Part shown: positions 1 to 10,145 of the stretch, piece after piece
Layout of the letters: the number at the start of each line of letters is the position of its first letter
Numbering within the stretch: position 1 is the first letter of the stretch
Source: Sanguinoderma infundibulare
Lineage: Eukaryota; Basidiomycota; Agaricomycetes; Polyporales; Polyporaceae
DNA length: 64,000 bases
Direction: 5' to 3'
Assembly (NCBI GenBank): GCA_032821775.1
Contig: JAVLRN010000002.1
Span: forward strand, 2,356,001 to 2,420,000
Position numbers and translations under genes: made by a program
Notes under the pieces: generated by a model
Told to the model about the DNA's origin: nothing
The model's database searches: none
Seen by the model: only the letters and a program-made list of their open reading frames with translations

Positions 1-894
1 GTGTGGTTCGTGCTCGTCCTACTGTTCGTCGCTGCGTTCACTGTTTGTGGCGTGCATGTGTGGCTAGTTGCTCCATGTCCGGTGTATCACGCTCGCAGTG
101 GCCCGTGGCCGTAGTTTCTTTACTTACGGGACAGGCACGCGCAACGAGTCTCGGGCGTTGGTGGGACTCACGTCCCGGGGGGAGTTTTGGTCGCTGCTGG
201 GGCAACCGGCAGCGACACTCCTGCACTTCCAGCCACAAAGGCAGGGCGGACGTACGTTATTTACGACGACCCAAGGAAGGCTAGGTTTTACCCCGCGCCC
301 TCCCTTGAATGGGCAGAGACTTGCTGTTGCACCTGTTCTATGCTCACAAAAATACACATATTTAAACAGACCTCTTTGTGTGTGACGTGCGACGCCCCGG
401 TGCCTTCAACAAGATATTAGGCTTCAACTTGGTCAGCTTCAAAGATAACCATTGAATGCTCGGTGTTCTTTGTACTATGGGCGCGACTCGCGCTTGCCTA
501 CAAAGAGTCCACGGACAGAGCGTGGGCGAATACAGCGGGCGGAGATCAGCGAGAAGAAAGTGAGAGACTGAGAAACTCCACCCCCGCGTGATATGAAGCT
601 TCTGGCTTATTAATCTCGCTTTCACCGTCGTAGGTAGGCCGCATCATCTCTGCCATTGGTAGATATAGTGGTACAGTGAAACTGAGCAAAGGACTCAGAA
701 GCGAAACGAGACGGCGGGACCAAAAGCAGCGGCAAGAAGCACAATGAACGACGTAATGTCGGAATCCCCTACACGCTCTACACGTCAATAGCAAGAAGTA
801 CAAACAGATTCAATGTCCTCATCACAGTGCGAATCCCGTCAACGCTCCACACAGCAATGCCGTTCCGGCCTCTAAAGTTCCTCAAGGCGCTGCG
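1..894. other. no gene recognised
   Basis: This stretch holds only short overlapping reading frames with no recognisable domain on either strand. Its right end is presumably the 3' flank of the decarboxylase gene, whose stop codon is at 895-897 on the minus strand. Confidence 0.4.
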
Positions 895-2175
895 CTACGC
901 ACGCTGGCCGATCCTGCTGCCAAACTTGAAGAACTGCGGCTTCCAGTCCGTTCTCAAACTCTGCTCCCCCACCCCAGGCCTCTCCACATCAAAGACAATC
1001 TTCGCCTCCTTCTGGTACACCACCACAATGTCGGAACCCCCCATGGCGAAGCGCGCGACCTCATCGCCCTTCTTGACGAAGTCGCCCGGTTTCACGCTGG
1101 GCACCACGGACGAGACCTGCGACATCCCGACGGGGAGCACGGCGACGAATCCGAGCTCGGGGCTCTCGATGAGGATCATGCCGCGCGCCTGGATGAACTG
1201 GTAGCCGGGCAAGTCGAGCGCTTCGATCTCGTACGTGCCAGAGCGATGGTTGCAAATGCGGCGTTTGGTCGTACGGTCCTCGACGACGGGGAAGATGGGG
1301 CGGTGCATCCCCACCCTGTGTTTCCCCGTCTTGGGGTCCTTCTTGACAACGACATCGACCCAGCATATGCCGGGGATGACCTTGGCGTCGATGACACGCC
1401 CCGCCACGGGGGAGTGCAGGCGGTGGTAGTTGGTGGTGTTGAGGAACGCGTGAGTGAAGCGACCCCCGGCGAAGAGCTGTCCCCAGTTTGTGTTGGAGTC
1501 TTTGTCATAAAGGAGCTCACCGATGTTCCAGGGGACGCCCTTGATGGTCACGTTCGCGAGATCGTCGACGTTAAGAATCCCGCCGAGGGTGGCGTCGGCG
1601 GGGCTGACTATAACGGCGGGGTCGTTGGGGGAAGCGATGGGTCGGAGAGCGGGGTTAATGGCACGTGCGAAGAACTCGTTGAAGGATTTCCATCCACCGG
1701 GTGGCTTCGGGTACTGGACGTAGAAATCATGCACCCCTTCGTCGAGGTACGCCTTGTTGTGCACAAAGGTCTCGAGGGCCGCTGCGGTGATCGAACCAGG
1801 CCGATCCATCCACAGGCCCACTTCCTTAGCATAGTCAATGAGCCATTGGCTAAGCCACGTCCATGGACTGTGAGACTCGGGTGCGATGGGGGTCTGGAAG
1901 TTGCGAAGAGGACACTGGTCCAGAATGAAGTAGAAGAAGGAAAGGTGGTTATAGACATTAGTGGCGTTGGTGTTCTCCGTGGGGACCCAGTGGACGTAGC
2001 CGTCGATGTGTTTCAAGTAGTCGTCGAGGGAGTGGATCTTGAACTCAGCAAACTCCTGAGTGCCAGTGTCCATACCCTCCTTGAGAGCGGCCTCGAAAGC
2101 GGCCTTAAGGCTGGGGTGAGTCGAGAAGCGGTCGACCAGTTTCTTGACGATGGCGGTAGAAGGAGTGTATGCCAT
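895..2175 (-). CDS. PsiD-type phosphatidylserine decarboxylase family protein
   Basis: Intronless gene encoding 426 residues from the ATG at 2173-2175. It belongs to the pyruvoyl-dependent phosphatidylserine decarboxylase superfamily. The N-terminal half resembles the PSDC extension found in fungal secondary-metabolism members such as Psilocybe PsiD (L-tryptophan decarboxylase). The C-terminal half has the catalytic core, including FNEFFARAINP, NYHRLHSPVAG and the self-cleavage segment MGGSD, where the Ser would become the pyruvoyl group. No mitochondrial targeting or membrane segment is evident, which argues against a housekeeping mitochondrial Psd1. An in-frame ATG at 2236-2238 would add 21 residues. 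A TATAAAAG lies upstream. The substrate is not deducible: phosphatidylserine, tryptophan or another aromatic amino acid are possible. No PsiH, PsiK or PsiM homologue is seen in the window. Confidence 0.88.
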   Translation of the reverse strand: MAYTPSTAIVKKLVDRFSTHPSLKAAFEAALKEGMDTGTQEFAEFKIHSLDDYLKHIDGYVHWVPTENTNATNVYNHLSFFYFILDQCPLRNFQTPIAPESHSPWTWLSQWLIDYAKEVGLWMDRPGSITAAALETFVHNKAYLDEGVHDFYVQYPKPPGGWKSFNEFFARAINPALRPIASPNDPAVIVSPADATLGGILNVDDLANVTIKGVPWNIGELLYDKDSNTNWGQLFAGGRFTHAFLNTTNYHRLHSPVAGRVIDAKVIPGICWVDVVVKKDPKTGKHRVGMHRPIFPVVEDRTTKRRICNHRSGTYEIEALDLPGYQFIQARGMILIESPELGFVAVLPVGMSQVSSVVPSVKPGDFVKKGDEVARFAMGGSDIVVVYQKEAKIVFDVERPGVGEQSLRTDWKPQFFKFGSRIGQRA

Positions 2176-2394
2176 GACTGGGAGATTGAACTGAGTTCGA
2201 ATCAGAACGCGAGCCAAGGCCGTGAGGTTCAAAAGCATCCTACCGTGCGAGTCGTTGAGTTGTAACGAGTATGAAGAAGGATTCAAGCCTGCTGTATATG
2301 AAGGTAAGCAGATGCAACTGGGCCAGAGAACGAGGATTGTACTGACTGAAAAAAGATACGGTGACCGCTGAGGATGTCAACTCAGAGGCTGGGG

Positions 2395-2402
2395 CTTTTA
2401 TA
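2395..2402 (-). promoter_or_regulatory. TATA box of the decarboxylase gene
   Basis: The minus strand reads TATAAAAG, 220 nt upstream of the ATG at 2175 and about 157 nt upstream of the alternative ATG at 2238. This suggests an inducible, TATA-driven promoter with a 5' UTR of roughly 130-190 nt. Confidence 0.5.
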
Positions 2403-2403
2403 G

Positions 2404-5103
2404 ACACATCCATGACCTGAAGTTTAGATTCGGGGAATCATCGGTGAGTCCCAATTGGCAGGCTGCAACATCGTACAAGGCGAAGCAGGATTGTCCGAAG
2501 ACTGCACGCCACTGTTAACTCCATACCACTCACACGGCACCACGCATGAAATGGATCTCCCTCGCGATGAAGTGCAAGTAACATGGCGGAGAGTTAACCA
2601 TCGTGTCATGGTTCTCGTGGGTAAGTATCGATAGCACAGTACACGCCCTGAAAGGCAGCGAGAAGGCAGGGAACCATCGGCATTGAGTCGGGGGTAAAGT
2701 CAAGATATGATGAATGCTTGATACAGCCATCGAAATGCGATCATTTACTGGCCATTCCTACTCCTGAGAGCCCCGATCGTAGTGTTTCACTTTCCTACGG
2801 CACCGCATCTAAGTTCCTAATAACCCGCAATTGGCTGAGGTCTTTGCTTGAATCAATCAGACAAGTCCTAGAAGGGATCAACACTGCTTCGAATGATGAT
2901 GTAACAATCACATATACACTTCCTAGGCCGATTTAACTTTGCGAACAACTTCGGCACGTCATGCCACTTGTCCGGGCATTGCGCAACGAGCATTTCGACA
3001 ATTTGAATAACGACACGGACCTTCCTAAGGTCTGTACAGCCTCAGGTTGAATTTTCGCAGGATTTCGCCACAACGCACGTTCGCTGGGCAAGTAAGATGC
3101 AAATGAGACCGCAAGCACGGTAGAGAAGCTCATGGGCAGCACGATTCAGTGCCTGGAATGCATCGAGTCAGTCGAGACACCGCATGTCCTCGATTTTTCT
3201 CTCTATTCCTTACGGTGGAACTACTCCTGCAAACATTCGAGCGCGGTGATCTTTTGGTCCACTTCTCCGAATCTAACTCATTGGGAATGATCCAAGAAAG
3301 GACGCGAGACTTTGAACAAAAGGAAGAGTGCAGCTGCCTGCCTTTGCCTCAAGGGAGCAAAGAGGTGGGTGGGACGTGGCGCGTTGTCGGCTTCATGACA
3401 ATGTGCTCGTGCGAGGGCCTGAAGAACTTCTTGATAAGCTCCGGAGACAGGTGATGATGGGCGGGCAGGAACTGACGAGTGGAGAGGAAGTTGAAGTTCA
3501 TCGCACAATGTGGAGGTTGCAAGAGGAAATCGTGCATACCTTGAATGCCTGGCTGCTGCCAGACGCCACGAGCACGACATTTTCAATCTTGGGGCACGAC
3601 TTAATGACCCGAGTGTGGTTGCGCGAGTTTGTATACCTTATTTGCATCAGGAAGACGGCTGTCTGTGCGCAGTGTGTTGTGGGAAAGACCGAAAGCGAAC
3701 TTACGAGCAAAGATGGCATGTTCTGCAGCTGTCTGCCGAAGTTGAGTAGGTGCGGCAGATGTGGGAATACGCAGGCTGTCCTCGCCATCCGCGGTGACCA
3801 TGCGAGGCTACGTCTGTGTTGGTAGGCCAGAGAGGATGTTCCGTGAGTAGACTTGGGAGAGATGAGTTATTAGCTCGATGAATGTGGATGATCTGCAGCA
3901 CATATATGTACCAGGAATACGTGAAATCCGGCGTCGAAGCGGATGTAGACCGTGCATGGCTGGTCTGCTTCCTCTGGGGCAATTTGAGTAATGCTACAGT
4001 CTGTTGGGAGAGTGCAGTCCTAGTTGATAATATGTGTCGCATGTCACTCGCAACGCTTACCCTCTTGCAATGCACCGGGAATCCACGCCGAGATCGTGGA
4101 ACACAGAACGCGACGAAGAATAGTTATGAGTCCCGGACGACGAATCCCCTCCGCACAACGCATGGGAAACAATCTCGCGCTGGACCGGGAGATTTTGAGC
4201 ACGACCATTGTCCCGCAAGAGGGATGCGACCTTGTCCAACATGCGCCGGATGCCTTGCGATGCGAAGACGAGACGAAGACAGAGTCGAGAGGAGACCACG
4301 TCGGTGCTGTCAGTCACTGGCCTCAGTTGGCCCGCACAAACTGGCCGCCGCGCCTCTGCTCCCACGCCCCACGCCCATCTTGGACGCCCGAGACAGGCCC
4401 GGTGCATGCCGCCCGGGCCGTCTCCTGATTCTCACGGTTCTGGCCCCACCTCCAGCACCCGCTGCGCCCCAAACAACCAATTGCACGTTTATACCGCGTG
4501 CATTGTCCCTTTGACCATGAAGAGTTGGTGGGTCTGCGGACAAGCTATCTACTCGACGATTATCATCGTGCCCGTGGACGAATCCGCCGTTGAAAACGGC
4601 ATGAAAAATGATGCTCAGAGTCCCCCAGTGTTTACAGTTGCCGTAGGCACGGTCGTCGACGCACACAACGACCTCGACGAAGATGTGCACACCAGCACGC
4701 ACAGCCGGGTCCGTTCAGGGATTACATTGACGAGGAACTTGAACTCAAGGCTGAAAATGTCGCCCAAATGGTTTGAGGAGGGACGATACACACGCGCGTG
4801 CAGACTTTTCGATATTGTGACTCAGAGTGTATGTGTCAACTATTGTGGAAAGCAAGTCCCTACAATTTCTCTCGTGTACAAATATACTACGGAGCGGGAT
4901 CCCTGACGACCCAATCAGCGATGTCACTGCAGCATCCAGGTTCAAAACCAACAGAATATCATACTGTCGATGTACAATAATTACTGCCTAGCGAATTTGT
5001 TCGTCAATCCCAGTCGGCATTCGAGTCGGCTCGGAAGTTGAAGATCGCATCTTCACGATCCAGTCAGCTGGCTCAAACCGGTTGAATTGAATCCGCTTGC
5101 CGC
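2404..5103. other. 2.7-kb stretch without a supported gene
   Basis: The six-frame content is short frames without domain similarity. Frames at 3328-3825 (+) and 3882-4514 (+) are the longest, but they are Arg/Cys/Pro-rich and lack splice-connected partners. The left part contains the promoter of the decarboxylase gene and the right part the 3' flank of the 7-TM gene. Confidence 0.4.
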
Positions 5104-6624
5104 TCAATGATGTTGCATCATGAACTGCTGGTGAAGCAGAGTGCTCGGAGCATACGCATCGAATGTTAGCGGCGGGACGGTCGGGGCGATGCTGTTTTCG
5201 ATAGTAGATTTGCCCCATGCGAGAAGCAAAACGACTAGGGTGGCTTGGATGGCCTGTGTGTGCCCACCACGGGAGAGTTGTCAGTGCGAACATTTGCATG
5301 AGAAGAGTACGGCCAGGGACGCACCACAAGCGGCACCAGGGCACTATTCACGAGGACGTCGAGGATGTCCCAGAAGCTGTTTTGGTAATAGTTCCACGCG
5401 ATCGCTTGGGTGTTCATTCCCGCTTCCCAAGCGACGATAACGACCTATGTGCGGCGGGAAGATGGCGGTGTGCGGACGAATTTCATGAATACGCTGATAG
5501 GTAGAGAGCACGGGTGATCAACTCACCCAGAACGCGCAGTACGGCGCACCAGATTCAAACACCAAAGACACCACCTTTCCGAGCCTCTCGCTCGCAGATC
5601 CCTGGCTCAGGGCCTTCTGCAGCGCCGGTTTAGATTGCCTACAATCGGGCAGGTTAGTAGTCGTAACTGACATGGGCTTGCTTCACTTACACAGCCTTGA
5701 TCGTGAACAGCGTTGTCGCCAACACGTTTGTGGCGAAAGTCATAACAGCCGCTGCGACTCCCGCAGGGAATCCTGCGTACATGTTCCCAGAGCCCGCGGT
5801 ATCGGTGCCCGGGCCGTACTGGGCCGATGGCCAGCATGCCCATCTCGCGTCAGCGGCGCCGGGGGCTTGATGACGGAGATGAGACGAGTGCATGAGCGGA
5901 AGAGAGTTACTGGAAGGGGCAACTGATGGGTACGCACAAAATGTTGCTGCCAGCATGAAACCGCACACGAGCCAAACGATGAGCATGTTCTGACGCCAGA
6001 GCAGACATACTCGCCAGCAGACGATCGTGTTCGCGAACAGAATCTGAAGTAATTACAGGAATGAGGGCGGATAAGAAGCGACGGAAAGAGAGATTGACTG
6101 ACGTTCAAGGTGAGCGTGGCAGTTCCTGCACATTGGGCTATGGGGGTGAAGCGCGAGAGGTACGCCTCGATTTGGTCCCGGTCTGGGCTGCTGTTCGCAA
6201 CCAAATAAAGCGTGCCGATGGAGTCAAGGATAGCTTCCAGGATGTACGCCCTTATGTAGAGGATGTTTGTCAAGAAGTACACCCACGTCGAGATGTAGAG
6301 GACGATCAGATTGAAGGCAAGCCCGAAACTGGATGGCCCGATCTTCCTCCACCGACTAACAAGGGCCAACATCATTCTATTTGCTGTCAAGGCTGGACGG
6401 ACAAGCAGACTCACGAGCAGACCATGATTACGGCTGGGAAGAAGAGCACGGTCAGAAGTGCTGTAGGTGATGGGTTCGAGTCAATCAAGGAGCAAAAACG
6501 AAGAGAGTCGGCTGCGCGTACTTTGCAATGCTGCTGGGAGCACACTCGAAGTGATCATGACCTCGATCGCGTGGACAGTCTCCTCCCACTGCAGCTGATT
6601 GAGAGTGAGGGAGAGGGCGCTCAT
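5104..6624 (-). CDS. orphan 7-TM membrane protein, tandem copy 1
   Basis: Eight-exon model: 6522-6624, 6415-6460, 6103-6376, 5938-6043, 5691-5865, 5527-5638, 5325-5444, 5104-5253. It sums to 1086 nt, 361 residues. All introns are about 50-72 nt with GT-AG ends; the CATCAAG acceptor before 5865 is the weakest choice. Seven hydrophobic segments are visible, with the family signature AQCAGTATLTLN followed by IVCWRVCLLWRQN at the end of TM3, KAV before a loop, and a KVVSLVFESGAPYCAFW segment for TM6. This is the architecture of a large uncharacterised Agaricomycete family often called GPCR-like, but no ligand or G-protein coupling is established. It is paralogous to the neighbour at 7476-9170. 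Start: the first ATG of the open frame (MSALS). Confidence 0.8.
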
Positions 6625-6732
6625 ATTGACGATGCTAGTGTGAGGGGATCGAGCACCAGCGAGGGTGCAGTCGATGTCGATGAAGAGACCTGGGGGCAGG
6701 AGGGCGAGCGAAGACCTTGCCACCTTGAGTGA

Positions 6733-7475
6733 GCAGGCTATAATATATCACAGTTGAGCGGATGCCTTGCAATTGCAGAGGCATTGCGCGCATCAGGAGA
6801 CATGTCAACTTGCTGTCCCAGTTTGACACGACGACAGGACCAAGCCTCGGATGATGGCACTTGCGCGGCCGCCCGTTTAATATCCGATGCATGATACCGG
6901 AATGAGATCGGTAGGCGAAGTCTCCAGCGTGTCCAGAGTTAAAGTCATTATTGACACCGGGTACTTTTGAAGCTGCTGGATTGTCCGTGAATCCACACTG
7001 GCGTTTACAGCATAAGACATAACAAGCTCACCACGTAGGGCCTGAGCGATGTCGCAGATGGAACGTATTGAGGCAATTAGCAAATGCCAAGCCGACGCGG
7101 TCTGTTTTTCTAGTTGCGATACATACGGCAGCCAGGTTGCTTGATGGGGTCAGATTGAGGATGCATGGAATTGGCGGAGGAGACCAAGGACAGCTTTCTT
7201 CTGCCACCGCCGGATCATCGATATTGCCGCAATCACAACACGGCCAAATAACATCTGTCGGGCGTCAAGTGTCCCAAATCGGGCAAGGTTAGCTGCCACG
7301 GCGAGCATTAATCAACTCGAAAGTACCCAAAGTCCAACGTGTACACCAAAGAAAACATACACAAAATTTCCCCAGGTTACAGCATGGTATAGGAGGGCCA
7401 GTACAGCGTGTATTACGATGATAGGTCTTCAGAAGTGTCCTAAAGGGGGCACGGTGCTGCTAGTCACCACCGTAT
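6733..7475. other. intergenic spacer between the two 7-TM genes
   Basis: No reading frame with support. It starts with an AT-rich TATAATATATC run near 6739-6749, about 115 nt upstream of the start codon of the 5104-6624 gene and plausibly its core promoter. Confidence 0.35.
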
Positions 7476-9170
7476 TCAAACCAAATAGCGCATCTTCTCC
7501 AGACGGTTTACCTCGACCGACGCGCCATTGCCGACAGGAGGCATGTCAATGAGCAGTACCGAATCAAGACTCGCGCCCCCAACAGCGCTCCCGTTCGTCG
7601 TGCCGGAACGGTTGGCGGCGCTCGTTGTTTGGGACGTGGAAAGCGGGATTATGGGTGCCGTTGGGAACTCATACGCTGACCACGGCTTCTCCGCCTGAGA
7701 CTTGTTCATTGCTACGAGGGCGATTATCACCGTTGGATACACCCCCTACTCAAGTGATCAGTCCGGGGAGGGAAACTAGGGCGGCCGGGCATGTTGACGT
7801 ACCACGAATGCCACAAGACATCCTTCGGTGAAGTATACAACGCCATTTGACCAAGCCGAAGCGCCGAGGTCAGAGGGTGACACAATCCACACGATTTGAG
7901 AGCAGAGAATAAAAGCCTAACGTGATCCTAATGTTTAGTCGCGCCATAAGGCAGCATGACAAAAGAAAACTTACCCAGAGGATAGAATAAGCAACGCCGG
8001 ACTCGAGGAGAAGAGTCAATACTTTCTCTACTCGGGTTCCTCCTAATATTATCCGTGTCCTCCGTCGGTGTCTCCTGTTATGTGTTGTGTGTGAGTCAAC
8101 AGAGCACGGGGATTCCGCTCAGGGCTCACCATGCTTTGTAGCCTACCAACACCGTCGATACGGTATTGGAGAATAATGAGAAGCAAATGGCAATGAATCC
8201 GAACCCGTTGTTCGTGAACAACGAGCCCACGGCCGTCACAGTCGTGCTGCCGTAGCTCGGGCCGAGTATTCTGAAAGAAGAGAGGACTCCGGAACACGTA
8301 TACGAGGCGTCGATTATCCCCAAGCCTGGAGATATAGCTCAGTCTTGCAGAAGCGTGGGTGGAACATGAAACGAACTTAGGCCAGCCAGCAGGAAAAGGG
8401 AAACCGCCACTAGCATAGAACGGTTTCGGTTCCACAGCACCCAGACTCTCCACCATACGATAGCGTCTCCCAGTGTTACCTGTCAAAGAGTCAATCATGG
8501 TCCACGCTGAGATTCAGACTAGAATACACTCACGTTGAGTGTCAACGCCACGGTCCCAGCGCATTCCTGCGTAAAGTCCCACGCTTGCTCGATGGGAATG
8601 AATTCGGTGACGTCGGGGATTGTCGAACAGTTCGCTGTGAGCTTCGCTGACGGCTTCAGGGAGAGGACGAGGAAGCATTGAAGAGGGGATACGAGCGAGG
8701 ATGTGGTCGACAAGTTGTCTGCGAGCTTGCGAAACGTCCGGAATTGTCCGGCAATGACGGTGACCCAGTACACGAATGCCGCTGCATACATGGCTGCCGT
8801 GACGCATAGTAGCTTCGTGGAGTTACCGTTGCCCTTGATAATCTGTCCGCTGAACGATTTGTGAGCACGATGGGTCGGTGTGGTATAGGGGAAAGCTCTT
8901 ACACCAGTGCTTTTGCGGCGACGGCGGCGAACAGGGTGTATAGCACTGGAGTTCCGTTCAATCATAGGAATACGGCACGATCAGTGTGGAGTAAAACGCA
9001 CCCATGGAGATAGTAGCCAATACTGTTGTGATCATCTGAGTCTCCAGCCGCGGGAATCCCAGTTTTAAAAGGGTAAAAAGTTCATTCGAGAGGTCGTACC
9101 AAGTGTTGTACGGGATTGTGAAGTTCGAAGAAGGGTCTTGGAAAGCGGTGACGTTCACCGGGAAGGACAT
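7476..9170 (-). CDS. orphan 7-TM membrane protein, tandem copy 2
   Basis: Eight-exon model: 9002-9170, 8903-8945, 8534-8849, 8377-8479, 8130-8325, 7975-8074, 7803-7916, 7476-7745. Total 1311 nt, 436 residues, all GT-AG introns of 50-60 nt. Hydrophobic segments: TM1 around residues 46-70, TM2 in the KLLCVTAAMYAAAF region, TM3 ending in the family hallmark TLGDAIVWWRVWVLWNRNR, TM4 SMLVAVSLFLLAGL, TM5 IAICFSLFSNTVSTVLVGYKAW, TM6 VLTLLLESGVAYSILW, TM7 VGVYPTVIIALV. A cytoplasmic-looking Ser/Thr-rich tail of about 70 residues follows. NFT and NTW near the N-terminus are candidate glycosylation or extracellular positions. Function unknown. It shares intron positions with the downstream paralogue, as expected after tandem duplication. 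Confidence 0.85.
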
Positions 9171-10145
9171 GATGGAGTGGCGTGTTGGATGGGGGAGGAG
9201 TAGTCCGAGAGGTGGAGATCCATCATTTGAAGCTCGGCGTCCTGTGGTCGAACGATGCGCCGGCAGGAGCATTAGATGGTCCATGCGGAACTGGAGACAG
9301 CACAAGACGCAGTGTCACCATAGCGCACAGCCACTCTCTATTCTTTCAGGCCCCGAGCTTGAAAGCTGTGCACTTATTGTCTAACGTTCTCCTCGTCGCT
9401 CGTTGGTAATGGACGAGCCTCGAGCTCGTTGACGTCTACAAAGGAGGCTCCCGGCGCTCGCAAACTTCGGGCGGGGGCTTGCGTGCTGCCAGGAGTAATC
9501 AGACATTGCAGGGGTTGACCGTCAGATCTTTGGAAGATAGTACATAGAGCAGAGAGACATACCGTTCAAGTAGCCTCACGAAGGAGGAACGCTGCATTCA
9601 CATCCCCTCGTACTCCCTCTTCCTCTGCCAGACGCGAGCCAAACGAGGTAGAAGTCCCCCCCCCAGTCCACATTCTTCCTATCGTAACCATGAACCGTCT
9701 CCACCATCGGGTAGTATATTGAGACCATAAGGGCGACTACTCTGTCTCATCGAAGACGGACGACAAATTAGTAATGGCGTGGGATCACAAGGGTCCTTGC
9801 GCCCGACGTACCGTGTCCAGCCAGGCTGCTGCTCAAGGGATGACCTATAATTACACACATCAGATGGAGCAAAAACGCGGGGGAATGTTTTGACAGTCTC
9901 CCTACCTACATCGCAATCCAGAGCACACCGGATGCAAGGAGGAAAGCGGATATTTTCGTTACACAGACCTGTAGACCAGATCTGCCTTATACTAATGCCT
10001 ACACTCGTTCTGTGTTCACGGCACTCATCCCGATTCCAGATGATAGGTGAAAAATCAGCTAGCTTGTAGTCGAGATCCTGTAATACGTACACAAACAGTT
10101 CCTTCAAACGAACACGAGCAGAACAAAAAGACCACCCAATCGAAA
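9171..10145. other. intergenic, no gene recognised
   Basis: Promoter side of the 7-TM gene and 3' side of the F-box gene. The frame at 9679-10107 (-) has no ATG at its start and no domain, so I do not call it. Confidence 0.35.

Noticed and set aside
1246..2265. 339-residue plus-strand frame opposite the decarboxylase gene
   Set aside because: It is a compositional shadow of the conserved minus-strand coding sequence, with no domain of its own.
3328..4514. 165- and 210-residue plus-strand frames
   Set aside because: No recognisable domain, odd Arg/Cys/Pro composition and no splice-connected exons.
895..9170. Idea that the decarboxylase and the 7-TM pair form a tryptamine synthesis and sensing cluster
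   Set aside because: Only co-orientation supports it; 2.7 kb separate them and no ligand is known.
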